Shown: positions 7,026-15,823 of the stretch, piece after piece
How the letters are laid out: each line of letters begins with the position of its first letter
How positions within the stretch are numbered: the first letter of the stretch is position 1
DNA from: Candidatus Zhuqueibacterota bacterium
GTDB lineage: Bacteria; Zhuqueibacterota; Zhuqueibacteria; Residuimicrobiales; Oceaniaggregativiventaceae
Length of the DNA: 47,711 nucleotides
Direction: 5' to 3'
Assembly: GCA_014728115.1 (NCBI GenBank)
Contig: WJME01000108.1
Location: 1-47,711 of the forward strand
The notes under the pieces: generated by a model
Database searches by the model: none
What the model was told of the DNA's origin: nothing
The model's input: the letters and a program-made list of their open reading frames with translations, nothing else
Program-made: the position numbers and the translations under genes

Positions 7026-9206
7026 CTAGAATTCAATAGTCACACTCTGGCCGGCATAGACGCCGTGCGGCAATTGTACAGAAATCTCACTCTGTCCACT
7101 GGCCTCATCCCAAGCTGCCTTGTACCCCTCTCCTCTGCTCTCGATTTTTTTCGATGTCCATATATGAACCTTTCCCAGCTTGCGCGATGGATCGGCGACA
7201 GAGAGTTTTATCATTTCATTCCCTTCGAGTTCGAGCATCATCAAGCCGGGATGATCCATTCCGATTCTATCGCCACCGGCGAACTCGACCTCGCCAAAGG
7301 TATGAAAAACAACCTGACAGATGCCGAGTGCGTTATGCCTTACCGCCTGAAGTTCCGCAGTGTTTGATAATATATCAATATCCTGCTTCTGAGAGGCAAA
7401 CTCCAAAGCGGATTCGGTTGTCGCAGGTACGACAATATATTGGTAAACCGCTCGCTGAGGTCGCTTGCCGTGCTCCAACCATAATTTAAAGACTCTGTGA
7501 CGAACCGTATCCCTTGGCGAATCGGTTTGGCGGTTGATCTCAAACCAGGTTCCTGTGGCTCTGTCGTTCGTCAAGTGTACTCGCGTTGGTTCGGGAAAAA
7601 GATACCCTACTCTGTCATGTAAAACCCATTCAACATTGCCAAGAACATGTTCGCCACTCGGAATTTCGCCCTTGAATTTTCCACTTTTTACAATGGGCCG
7701 GCCGTCCAGATAGCACTGATTCAGAGTCGTGGCAACCGGCATGTTCGCCCGCGCATCGATGCCGGCACCCAAACAAACGTATTCATGGTCGAAAAAGAAC
7801 CACGCTTTTTTCGCTTTGAGCGGATCATGTGGACTGGCGAAATCGTACGCCACAGCCCCATAGAGTCCGTCTGTCACGGCTCCCACAAATTCGGTCAGCC
7901 CCTCTTTTTGAATCTCTGACGGGGGCGGCATGTCCGGCCTTTGCATGATCGTTGCGCCGGGAATTTTCTTCCAGTCATATACCGGTGCGATATTGAAATA
8001 TTCGTCTCCGGTAACCGAGAGGTAATTCGTGCCGTCCCCGCGGTGATGGTTTTTCAATCCCTCGCTGTTATACGGCTGTTCCATGTTGTGGTTGCGTACC
8101 GAATGCATGCGCACCGACGTGAACCAATCCGGACGCTGATGTACATAATATTCAGTCTGCCAGAAAAACTTTGCAAAGGACATCGAGGGAGAAATTTGGC
8201 CTTTTCTGATTGCCATGATCTCCTTCAGCTCTTCTTTACGATAATCAGATGCCATCAACAGCTGTTCGATGATTTCGATACCATGGAGATTGCTGCTGCG
8301 TTCTCTGGAAATATCACGATTTTTGGTGGCCGGGTCACTCGATCGGCCATAGACCATCTGCTTGCAAATGCCGTCGAGATAATAATCGATCAGCTGGGTT
8401 ATTTTTGCATCGGAAAACGCATAGTCAGTGCCCTGCACCCAGGCAGCCCACTCTGCAAATGCGTGAGCATATCCCAGACCATAGGAAAGTGTATTGTTGA
8501 CGCGGTCGAGACGATGATGGAAACTGTAATCATGTTGCATACCCCGATGACCGGTGGAGAATTTGATTTCGCCTTCGATCACTTTCATGACCCGGGCAAA
8601 CTGCTCCTGGTCCCCCGTAAAGAGAAGATTTTTTGCCAGGATAGCGGCAATTTTGATCCTGTCTCCACTGGGACGTGCACCCGATGCATCGAGATGGGCA
8701 CGGCCGATGATGGGCTGTGCTTTGTCCACAATCTCCCGGGGCAGTTCGTCTCCCACGAGTAACATTATAGTGACCAGATTACGCGGGGTTCCGATCTGAT
8801 TGTGCCACCAGTTTTCACAGAAAAAATCATTTTGCACCCAATATGCCAGGGCCCTTACGAGGATGTCTTTGACCTGCTTGTTTTTGTGATATCCTGAATC
8901 CGGATTGCGATAGGCCTGAGCCAGGGTTACCATATTATTCGAATGAAAGCGGTGCTCAAAGGCCTCACGCGAGACATCCTTATAGTCGATGCCCGGCCAG
9001 GTGCTGTCAGGTCTGAATGTGTCTAAAAGATCCTGTACCTGCTCATCATGAACAGCGTGTGGCATCAACTCGGCAACAACCCGTTCTTTAATCCGTTCGA
9101 AATCATCTCTATTTGCAAGAGTTGTGGAAACACCTAATGTCAGCAAAGCCAGTATTGCAGTCATTAAAGATCTATTCACAACCCGATGCCCTGTGAGCGT
9201 GATCAT
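7026..9206 (-). CDS. PL8 family polysaccharide lyase (chondroitin/hyaluronan/xanthan lyase-like), secreted
   Basis: Two ATGs lie close together, at 9215 and 9206. AGGAG directly abuts the first and is nine bases from the second, so I take 9206; the protein is then 726 aa. A signal peptide (LMTAILALLTLGVSTTLA) leads into an alpha/alpha toroid with family 8 motifs: ENWWHNQIGTPR, HDYSFHHRLDRVNNTLSYGL (holding the candidate catalytic His and Tyr), NRDISRERSSN, and NSEGLKNHHRGDGTNYLSVTG before the beta-sandwich. PL8 enzymes cleave uronic-acid-containing chains by beta-elimination. The substrate (glycosaminoglycan, xanthan or another uronic glycan) cannot be read from sequence alone. It would act in the periplasm or outside the cell. 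Confidence 0.87.
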   Translation of the reverse strand: MITLTGHRVVNRSLMTAILALLTLGVSTTLANRDDFERIKERVVAELMPHAVHDEQVQDLLDTFRPDSTWPGIDYKDVSREAFEHRFHSNNMVTLAQAYRNPDSGYHKNKQVKDILVRALAYWVQNDFFCENWWHNQIGTPRNLVTIMLLVGDELPREIVDKAQPIIGRAHLDASGARPSGDRIKIAAILAKNLLFTGDQEQFARVMKVIEGEIKFSTGHRGMQHDYSFHHRLDRVNNTLSYGLGYAHAFAEWAAWVQGTDYAFSDAKITQLIDYYLDGICKQMVYGRSSDPATKNRDISRERSSNLHGIEIIEQLLMASDYRKEELKEIMAIRKGQISPSMSFAKFFWQTEYYVHQRPDWFTSVRMHSVRNHNMEQPYNSEGLKNHHRGDGTNYLSVTGDEYFNIAPVYDWKKIPGATIMQRPDMPPPSEIQKEGLTEFVGAVTDGLYGAVAYDFASPHDPLKAKKAWFFFDHEYVCLGAGIDARANMPVATTLNQCYLDGRPIVKSGKFKGEIPSGEHVLGNVEWVLHDRVGYLFPEPTRVHLTNDRATGTWFEINRQTDSPRDTVRHRVFKLWLEHGKRPQRAVYQYIVVPATTESALEFASQKQDIDILSNTAELQAVRHNALGICQVVFHTFGEVEFAGGDRIGMDHPGLMMLELEGNEMIKLSVADPSRKLGKVHIWTSKKIESRGEGYKAAWDEASGQSEISVQLPHGVYAGQSVTIEF

Positions 9207-9393
9207 TGTGTTCATCTCCTGTCATTTTTCATAGAGTGATCAAAATAGCCATTCCCAGGCTTTGAATCAAGGACAAAGAAAATTTTGCGAATCCCTCTTT
9301 ATGTGCACAAATGTCCTGTATTCAAACAAGATGTTTGCTTTTTTGACTGAAAATCACTATTTCTGATTAATCCAAATTTGAGAGAATATAACG

Positions 9394-10281
9394 ATGAAAT
9401 ATCTAATGCTCGTCAATCCCCATGCCGGCAGAAAACGCGGTGCTGTTATGGCAAAACAAGCGCTCGCGACGCTCTTGCAAAAGGGTATCGAGGTTGAGAC
9501 CATTTACTCTGAATACAGCAAACATTTGAGCGAAATCGCCCGTCAGGAGGTCAATGGCGATTGGCAGGGTATCCTGGCTGTAGGCGGCGATGGCACCCTG
9601 TTCGAGGTGATCAATGGCATGATGCAGGGCAATCCATCTCTGCCCCAACCACTGGGTGTCATTCCGGTCGGTACGGGAAACTCTTTTTCCAGGGACCTGC
9701 ATATCAACTCCCTGAATGATGCCCTGCAAAAAATCGTGTCCGGGAAAACCCGTCCGGTTGATTTGGGCAAGTTTGAGTGCGATGAGGGAGAATTCTATTT
9801 TATCAATATCCTGGGATTCGGATTTGTTGCAGATGTGGCACACAAGGCCTCTTTTTATAAAAGCTGGGGCAGCCTGAGCTATGTCATCGGTGTGTTTAGC
9901 ATTACCCGGCATTTGCAATCCTATGACCTCGAATTCGAAATCGACGGCGAATCTTTTCATCGTGATAATGTATTCGTCGAAATCTGCAATTCCACCAAAA
10001 CTGGGGGCGATATGATCATGGCTCCAGAAGCCCGGATCGATGACGGAATTCTGGATGTGGTTCTTTACAATAAATCCACAAGGCGGCGACTGTTGCAATC
10101 CTTTCCCAAAATATTCAATGGCACGCATGTCCACCTGCCCGAGGTCGAGGTGTTCAAAGCCCAAAAAATGAGCTTTACCCCTGATGTACCTAAAATATTG
10201 ACACCGGACGGAGAGATTACCAGCACGACTCCTGTTTCCGTGTCCATCCTCCCCGGGAAAATTCGGATCTTTGACTCATGA
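9394..10281 (+). CDS. Diacylglycerol kinase-family lipid kinase
   Basis: This 295-aa protein opens with MLVNPHAGRKRG and has the nucleotide-binding motif GILAVGGDGTLFEVING. It is followed by GVIPVGTGNSFSRDL, the classic DagK/YegS/sphingosine-kinase catalytic domain. The C-terminal beta-domain includes NSTKTGGDMIMAPEARIDDG. It should phosphorylate a lipid such as diacylglycerol on the inner face of the membrane. Its stop overlaps the start of the following acyltransferase gene by four bases (ATGA), so the two are translationally coupled and probably act on the same lipid pool. The exact lipid substrate is not determined by these motifs. Confidence 0.9.
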   Translation: MKYLMLVNPHAGRKRGAVMAKQALATLLQKGIEVETIYSEYSKHLSEIARQEVNGDWQGILAVGGDGTLFEVINGMMQGNPSLPQPLGVIPVGTGNSFSRDLHINSLNDALQKIVSGKTRPVDLGKFECDEGEFYFINILGFGFVADVAHKASFYKSWGSLSYVIGVFSITRHLQSYDLEFEIDGESFHRDNVFVEICNSTKTGGDMIMAPEARIDDGILDVVLYNKSTRRRLLQSFPKIFNGTHVHLPEVEVFKAQKMSFTPDVPKILTPDGEITSTTPVSVSILPGKIRIFDS

Positions 10282-11003
10282 TGAAAAAGTTTTCATCTGC
10301 TACAGCATGGATTTCGGGATTGAGTGTCTTTATTCCTTTGGGGTCCCTGGTTTTGTTGCTGTCCTTTTTCCTGGATCACCGGCGTTTAGACGGATTAATC
10401 AAACTTACCTGCAAATGGGTCTTGCATGCGGTCAGGGTAAAAGTCAGGGTCGAGGGTCTTGATCGGTTTTCTCAAGACCGACCGTATCTGTTTCTATGCA
10501 ATCATGTCAATATTTTCGATGGATTTATCCTCATGGGATATATACCGACCCTGGTGCGCGGAGTGGAAGAGGCGTCCCATTTTAAGCGATTTTTTTATGG
10601 CCCTCTGATCCGGCGTATCGGGATTATCCCCATCGACCGCCGCAATCCCCGCAAGGCCCTGGAGAGTCTGGCCATTGCACGGGAGAGGCTAGCCAATGGC
10701 ACCTCTATATTCATTCTTCCCGAAGGAGGCCGCACCCTGGATGGCCATCTCAAACCCTTTAAACGGGGTCCGTTTATTCTTGCCAAACAGGCAGGTGTAG
10801 GGATTATCCCCATGGCCATGTCCGGTGCCTATGCAATCAATCGCAAAGGCAGTTTATTGATCAAGCCGGGGCGGGTCACACTGCGATTCGGCGAACCGAT
10901 TGTGCAAGACACCATAGACCATCTGGATGCCAACGAATTGCGCTCTCTGGTGAGGGAACGCATGGAAACTCTGTTTATGGGTCCTGCGGATCCTTTAGCA
11001 TAA
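10278..11003 (+). CDS. 1-acyl-sn-glycerol-3-phosphate acyltransferase-like protein (PlsC family)
   Basis: The 241-aa product has an N-terminal membrane segment (about residues 10-32). The acyltransferase HX4D motif is NHVNIFDG (His76, Asp81). The second motif is FILPEGGRTLDG, and the GIIPMAMSGAY block is also conserved. PlsC proteins transfer an acyl chain to lysophosphatidic acid in phospholipid synthesis. Here the gene overlaps the lipid kinase by four bases, which suggests a small lipid-remodelling operon: the kinase supplies a phosphorylated lipid and this enzyme acylates it. A role with another lysolipid is possible. I see no clear terminator after it. Confidence 0.88.
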   Translation: MMKKFSSATAWISGLSVFIPLGSLVLLLSFFLDHRRLDGLIKLTCKWVLHAVRVKVRVEGLDRFSQDRPYLFLCNHVNIFDGFILMGYIPTLVRGVEEASHFKRFFYGPLIRRIGIIPIDRRNPRKALESLAIARERLANGTSIFILPEGGRTLDGHLKPFKRGPFILAKQAGVGIIPMAMSGAYAINRKGSLLIKPGRVTLRFGEPIVQDTIDHLDANELRSLVRERMETLFMGPADPLA

Positions 11004-11341
11004 AGTGCCTGGCGTTCAGGCTGGTGTTCAAATCCACCCAGAGACAAGTGCTTGTCATTTTTATACAGTTTTCGTATACTAGAGAGTTCCAGTCAACACC
11101 TGTCGGAGACAAGGCCCGTTCAGCCCTGCCACACATGCAACAGGCTGTCTCAAAGGCAAAAGAGCTGCAGGTTCATGGCTGGTATATGCGTGAGGCGCTG
11201 ATGGTTCTGATCGATTCCTTGCAACAATGAAACCGGGTCGACATATTACACCCCGCGTATGGCCATGAACACCGGATATCAAAAAGTTATTGGAACGCTT
11301 GAACCAGCGATGATTTTGTAAACCATACTCTAGAGGTCGAC
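11004..11341. promoter_or_regulatory. 338-bp intergenic region with a sigma70-like promoter
   Basis: TTGTCA at 11052-11057 and TATACT at 11075-11080 are separated by exactly 17 bp, so a plus-strand transcript could start near 11087. This would read towards the CBM9-like gene, with a 5' leader of about 250 bases. An open frame at 11024-11230 crosses the promoter; it lacks a Shine-Dalgarno and resembles nothing I know, so I do not call it a gene. No other features are visible. Confidence 0.5.
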
Positions 11342-12502
11342 ATGAAAAAATTATTGATTCTGCTGTTCTATTTCACTATGGCTTTATTGACTGCAGCACA
11401 CACCTTTGCCACACCGCTGGCTCAGGATGACACCGTCAGGGTGAGAGAAATCGCTGATCTGCCCGTCGTGGATGGCAAACCCGATGATCGGTGCTGGCAA
11501 GACTGTACCTGGCAAGCCATCGACCAGGTGTGGATCGAGTACGGCCAAACCCTCGATTCCACGGATTTCACGGGTCGCTATAAAATTGCCTGGTCATCAT
11601 CCACCAATTTGCTCTATTTTTTGGTAGAAATCGTTGACGACGCCTTTGTGGATGGCTATGTCTATAACAGCAATCCGTCGCAGGGGGGCGGGTATCCCGA
11701 TTATGACATTGTCGAGGTCTTCATCGATCATGACAAGTCCGGCGGCCTGCATGTATTCGACGGAATAGGCAATACCGCCACAAATTGGGGTTCCAATGCC
11801 GAGAATGCCTTTTCCTATCACATCGCAACCGACCTCATGCCCGATGGCCAGGCGACCACAGAAAAGGTGGTCTGCGATATTGCCGGCAAGAACTGGGGCG
11901 ACTATTTCATTCCTGACTATAGCGACCATCTGCCGGATTTTGCCATGCGCCAGGCAGAGGGAAAGTATATATGGGAGTTCTCTTTGCAGGTTTATGATCA
12001 TTCATATCATGCACAAAATCCTTCAGCCTCTCGTGTGACCCTGCAGCCAGGCGATATCATGGGCCTGTCGCTAGCTTATTGCGATAACGATGATCCCGAT
12101 GAACAACCCAAAAAAAGAGATCACTTTATCGGCTCGGTCTGGGTTCCGGAACAGGCGTTCAACGACCACTGGAAGGATGCAGACGGCTTTGGCACCATCG
12201 AATTGCTCGGCACGAGCACCGGCGTCAACAAATACAACGAGATCGACAAAGCCTCTATCCAGGTCTTTCCCAACCCCAGTTATGGCACAATCCATATCCG
12301 AGTGCCCGGTGCCAAAGAATTCGATCTGGCTGTCTATAATCTGCTGGGTCATAAAGTATACGAAAAACCCTCGGTAAAGCAGGAGGCCTCTACCCATCTG
12401 GCCCTGACTCTGAGTCATCTGCCCAACGGACTCTATTTTTTGAATATAAGATCGGATTATTTTATGGTAACGCGCAAGATTACGCTTGTTAAAAACAAAT
12501 GA
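11342..12502 (+). CDS. Secreted CBM9-like carbohydrate-binding protein with a type IX sorting domain
   Basis: The ATG at 11342 follows GAGG. The 386-aa protein has a signal peptide (LILLFYFTMALLTAAHTFA), then a domain of about 220 residues. That domain starts VVDGKPDDRCWQDCTWQ and has DFTGRYKIAWSSSTNLLYFL and YDIVEVFIDHDKSGG, typical of the CBM9-like sugar-binding fold (DOMON-related). The last 80 residues, from VFPNPSYGTIHIRV to VTRKITLVK, form a type A sorting domain used for export and surface attachment by the type IX system. It probably binds oligosaccharide ends at the cell surface. It is followed on the same strand by the GH28 and esterase genes, which fits a pectin-directed group. Confidence 0.83.
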   Translation: MKKLLILLFYFTMALLTAAHTFATPLAQDDTVRVREIADLPVVDGKPDDRCWQDCTWQAIDQVWIEYGQTLDSTDFTGRYKIAWSSSTNLLYFLVEIVDDAFVDGYVYNSNPSQGGGYPDYDIVEVFIDHDKSGGLHVFDGIGNTATNWGSNAENAFSYHIATDLMPDGQATTEKVVCDIAGKNWGDYFIPDYSDHLPDFAMRQAEGKYIWEFSLQVYDHSYHAQNPSASRVTLQPGDIMGLSLAYCDNDDPDEQPKKRDHFIGSVWVPEQAFNDHWKDADGFGTIELLGTSTGVNKYNEIDKASIQVFPNPSYGTIHIRVPGAKEFDLAVYNLLGHKVYEKPSVKQEASTHLALTLSHLPNGLYFLNIRSDYFMVTRKITLVKNK

Positions 12503-12596
12503 ACGGAAATCGCGCTCATAAAAGGAATCTCAATCAGTTAATCCAAAATTGTTCTTTTCATCTTTTCCCCGATCCACATGAAAAAAAGGAGGTCCT

Positions 12597-14039
12597 TTGA
12601 AACTATTCTCTGTAATCTTGTACATTGGTTTTATCACCACTCTTGGTTTCACCCAACCCACTCTCAACATCCTCGATTACGGCGCCATCAACGATGGCAA
12701 AACCCTCAACACCAAAGTCATTCAGCAGGCCATCGACGCCTGCAGCAATGCCGGGAACGGAACGGTCTATTTTCCGGCCGGCCGATATGTGTCAGGCACC
12801 CTTTATCTCAAAAGCAATGTCACTCTGTATCTGGATCAAAACACTGTTCTGTTGGGCAGCACCGATCTGGACGATTATCCGCAAACCATACCGGACTATC
12901 GCTCGTATACGGACAATTATACCATCCGCAGCCTGATCTATGCCGAGAAACAGCATAATATCAAAATCACAGGCCAGGGCACCATCGACGGTCAGGGCCA
13001 GCTTTTTCCGCCCGAACGGCACCCCTATCATAAACGGCCTTTTATGATCCGTATGATCGAATGTGAGAACATTGCCATCGAGAATGTCACGATTCAAAAT
13101 TCGCCCATGTGGGTTCAGCATTATCTCGCTTGTACTCACCTCGATATCACAGGTATCACCGTAAAAAGCCGCGGCGCAAATTTCAACAATGACGGGCTGG
13201 ACATAGACGGCTGTCACCACGTAAGAATATCGGATTGTTTTATCGATTCCGAGGACGATGCCATCGTCCTGAAAAGCACCTCTGAAAGAGCCTGTGAAAA
13301 CGTCAGTATCTCTCATTGCACTCTCACCACACTCAGCAATGCCATCAAATGTGGCACCGAGTCGGTGGGTGGATTTAAAAATATCCGTATCTCTGACTGT
13401 CATATCTATGACAATTTCAAATCCGGTATCGCCCTGGAGATCGTGGATGGCGGTGTGATGGATGGCGTTCTTATCGATAATATCACCATGGACAATGTCA
13501 ATCATCCTATTTTTATCCGTTTGGGAAACCGCGCCAGGCCCTATACGGAAAACGCGCCCAAACCGGGTGTAGGATCGATGAAAAACATCACGATCACCAA
13601 TGTGGTGGCCAACCGCATCGGCCGGTTCATGGAATACGACCATGCTTACAGAACTCTGAGATTCAAGTTCGATCACCATGTTCCGGCGTCTATCACCGGT
13701 TTGCCCGGGCATGCGCCGGAAAATATTACACTTTCGAATATTTCCATCCAGTACACCGGAGCGAGTCCATATCTCGATCCCGGCATGGAGGTTCCGGAAG
13801 CCGAAACCGATTATCCCGAATTCGATGTCTTTGGCCAGCTCCCGGCAGCAGGATTGTTTTGCCGGCATGTCAAAAATCTGACCCTGGAGAACATCAACCT
13901 GTCTTTTATCAAACCGGATGAGCGCGTGTCGCTCTATTGCGAGGATGTGCAGGGCTTGTTTCTGTCCAATCTCAAAGAAAACAGCACGGCACTGGAGAGC
14001 TCGAAACAGTTTTTCAAAGAGGTGAAAATGATCGATTAA
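12597..14039 (+). CDS. GH28 family polygalacturonase-like pectinase
   Basis: The start is TTG 12597, four bases after a perfect AGGAGG (12587-12592); no in-frame ATG lies near it. The 480-aa protein has a signal peptide (LFSVILYIGFITTLGFTQ). Its right-handed beta-helix starts with the family signature NILDYGAINDGKTLNT and AIDACSNAGNGTVYFPAG. The active-site acids lie in NNDGLDIDG (about 197-205) and DSEDDAIVLKS (about 218-227). The usual GHG motif is replaced by SNAIKCGT, as in many FCB-group members of the family. GH28 enzymes hydrolyse galacturonan or rhamnogalacturonan backbones, which release galacturonate and rhamnose-containing products. Neighbouring CBM9 and esterase genes fit that use. 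Confidence 0.92.
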   Translation: MKLFSVILYIGFITTLGFTQPTLNILDYGAINDGKTLNTKVIQQAIDACSNAGNGTVYFPAGRYVSGTLYLKSNVTLYLDQNTVLLGSTDLDDYPQTIPDYRSYTDNYTIRSLIYAEKQHNIKITGQGTIDGQGQLFPPERHPYHKRPFMIRMIECENIAIENVTIQNSPMWVQHYLACTHLDITGITVKSRGANFNNDGLDIDGCHHVRISDCFIDSEDDAIVLKSTSERACENVSISHCTLTTLSNAIKCGTESVGGFKNIRISDCHIYDNFKSGIALEIVDGGVMDGVLIDNITMDNVNHPIFIRLGNRARPYTENAPKPGVGSMKNITITNVVANRIGRFMEYDHAYRTLRFKFDHHVPASITGLPGHAPENITLSNISIQYTGASPYLDPGMEVPEAETDYPEFDVFGQLPAAGLFCRHVKNLTLENINLSFIKPDERVSLYCEDVQGLFLSNLKENSTALESSKQFFKEVKMID

Positions 14040-14098
14040 AAAGTGCCGCGGCCTGGCCGCATTGCGTGATACAGACTCTAACATTTATAAATAGGTTG

Positions 14099-14986
14099 AT
14101 GATGAGAATAATATTCAAGGTTCTTGCTCTAACAATTTTTCTCAATCTTTTACAGTCACCCCCTATCCTTGGCCGCACCGATGACCCGCTGCAGCGAACC
14201 CTGGAGTATAAAGGAGAAACACGACACTATTACATCTGGTTACCGAAAGATTATAACGCAGACAAGACTTATTGGCTGCTGGTCGCGGTACATGGCGGAG
14301 GGGGACATGCCCGGACAAACTCTAAAGCCATCAGCATGCGCAAAACCGCAGATGAGGTGAATTTGCCCTGCATCATTATTTCCCCCAAATTCAATACAAA
14401 GGACAAACAGGTGAGCCGGTTTCCCATACTCGGGGAAGGCGATTTTCTCAAAGCGGTTGTAAAAACGGTCCGCAAGGAATTCCAGCTCTATGAAAAGATT
14501 TTGCTGATGGGCAAATCCATGGGCGGACAGTTTGCTCACCGATTCGCATTCGAGAATCCGGAGATCATTCAGGCCTGCGCCCCGTCCGCGGCCGGCACCT
14601 GGACTACGCCGGACGGAAAATTGCTGATCGAACGCTATGGGGTTGTCAATGATCCCGAAATGTTTCTATCGAATCCGGATAATGCCCAAAAAATACCGGA
14701 ACGGCTGTACAATCTCTTTGACACCCGAACCGCCCGCATCGCCGGGCGCCCGGCCCAAAAAGGAGCTGTCAAGATCCCTTTTCTCGTCATGTGCGGCACA
14801 TTGGATACCCGGTTCGATATTGCAAAGCGATTTGTGGCATCGCTGCAAAAGGCAGGCTATAGTGTGGAAACAGCATGGCCCCGCACACCGCATACATCAA
14901 GCGATGAAAAATTCGACGCTGAATTTGAAAAATTTCCCAGAATGGCTGTCCTGTTTTTTAAAAAGCATATCAAAAATGAACGATAG
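14099..14986 (+). CDS. Secreted alpha/beta-hydrolase, CE1/feruloyl- or acetyl-esterase-like
   Basis: I take ATG 14099 as start (295 aa); a second ATG follows directly, and the upstream AGG is weak. A signal peptide (IIFKVLALTIFLNLLQSPPILG) precedes an esterase-D/PHB-depolymerase-like fold. The oxyanion region is LLVAVHGGGGH, the nucleophile elbow GKSMGGQ, the likely acid lies in CGTLDTRFD, and the likely His in PHTSSDEK. Such enzymes remove acyl or feruloyl groups from plant polysaccharides. It lies 59 bp after the GH28 gene on the same strand, so deacylation of pectin is the natural guess. A peptidase-like activity cannot be excluded. Confidence 0.72.
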   Translation: MMRIIFKVLALTIFLNLLQSPPILGRTDDPLQRTLEYKGETRHYYIWLPKDYNADKTYWLLVAVHGGGGHARTNSKAISMRKTADEVNLPCIIISPKFNTKDKQVSRFPILGEGDFLKAVVKTVRKEFQLYEKILLMGKSMGGQFAHRFAFENPEIIQACAPSAAGTWTTPDGKLLIERYGVVNDPEMFLSNPDNAQKIPERLYNLFDTRTARIAGRPAQKGAVKIPFLVMCGTLDTRFDIAKRFVASLQKAGYSVETAWPRTPHTSSDEKFDAEFEKFPRMAVLFFKKHIKNER

Positions 14987-15025
14987 ACAATTTCCCGCTG
15001 AGGGTCAAAGAGTGATGGAGATAAA

Positions 15026-15694
15026 ATGACCTCACGCGAAAGAATCATGATCGCCCTGGAAAACGGGTGTCCGGATCGCCTGCCGTGCCAGGTGCATGGA
15101 TGGATGACCTATTATTTAAAACACTATCTGAACGGCATGGACGAGCCGGAGATCCTCCACCACATACTCGAGGCCATCGTACAAAAGACTCTGCAGGTCA
15201 CCGAGATGTGGCAGGGAACTGCGGCAGACATGGTCCAAGTCGGCGGAGGTGCAGGATCGAGTACCGTGATCAGCCCCGACTTTTACAGAGAATTCGGACT
15301 CGCCTATGACCGGCGCCAGAATGCGGCCTTTCATGAGGTGGGACTCAAAGTGGTCAATCACTTTTGCGGAGGGGTGATGCCCATGCTCGATCTCGTGGTG
15401 GAGAGCGGGGCTGACGGCTTGGAAACCATGACCCCTCCGGCCATGGGTGGCGATTGTGATCTGGCCAGAGCCTCCCGCCAGGTCGGGGACAAACTGTTTT
15501 TCATCGGTGGATTCGATCAAAATGCCGGATTCGAAAACGGCACGCCGGATATAGCCCGCGAGCTCGTATTCAAATGCTTTGAGGCCACAAAAGATCATGC
15601 CGGATATATTCTATGCCCGTCCGACCACTTTTTTCACGGTGACCCGGCCTGCATCCAGGCCTTTGTTGATGCCGCCAAAGCATGTGAATATTGA
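15026..15694 (+). CDS. Uroporphyrinogen-decarboxylase-family protein with a large internal deletion
   Basis: The ATG at 15026 follows GGAG. The protein starts like the family (MTSRERIMIALENGCPDRLP, then QVHGWMTYYLKHYLNGMD). It continues directly with EPEILHHILEAIVQKTLQVTE and then a normal second half (VQVGGGAGSSTVISPDFYRE, LVVNHFCGG-like block, SGADGLETMTPPAMGGD). Members are usually about 330-380 aa; this one is 222. About 120 or more residues appear to be missing around residue 37, without a frame change. Relatives include cobalamin-linked methyltransferases and the haem enzyme; the barrel here would be incomplete. It may be a decayed gene or a truly short variant. Function is unknown. Confidence 0.7.
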   Translation: MTSRERIMIALENGCPDRLPCQVHGWMTYYLKHYLNGMDEPEILHHILEAIVQKTLQVTEMWQGTAADMVQVGGGAGSSTVISPDFYREFGLAYDRRQNAAFHEVGLKVVNHFCGGVMPMLDLVVESGADGLETMTPPAMGGDCDLARASRQVGDKLFFIGGFDQNAGFENGTPDIARELVFKCFEATKDHAGYILCPSDHFFHGDPACIQAFVDAAKACEY

Positions 15695-15823
15695 GTTTTA
15701 ATTTTCTCTGCGTTCCCCTTGACTTTAGTGATCTGTGTATTTTGGACAAGAGTGTAGCGGAATATATTTCCTCAAGTACGTGTTGCAAAGCATCCAATCG
15801 TTCACATTATCACAGGAGGCTAT

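Noticed and set aside
11018..11040. TTCAAAT sequence resembling a tRNA T-loop
   Set aside because: The flanking stem has only four pairs and there is no cloverleaf.
11024..11230. Open frame of 68 codons with a vaguely FlgM-like C-terminus
   Set aside because: It starts upstream of a good promoter, has no Shine-Dalgarno, and the resemblance is too weak to claim.
12792..14084. Long antisense open frame (430 codons) opposite the GH28 gene
   Set aside because: It is the mirror of a well-supported GH28 gene, has no family resemblance and no ribosome site. The same holds for long antisense frames opposite GH92 (3965-5170) and PduP (22874-24001).
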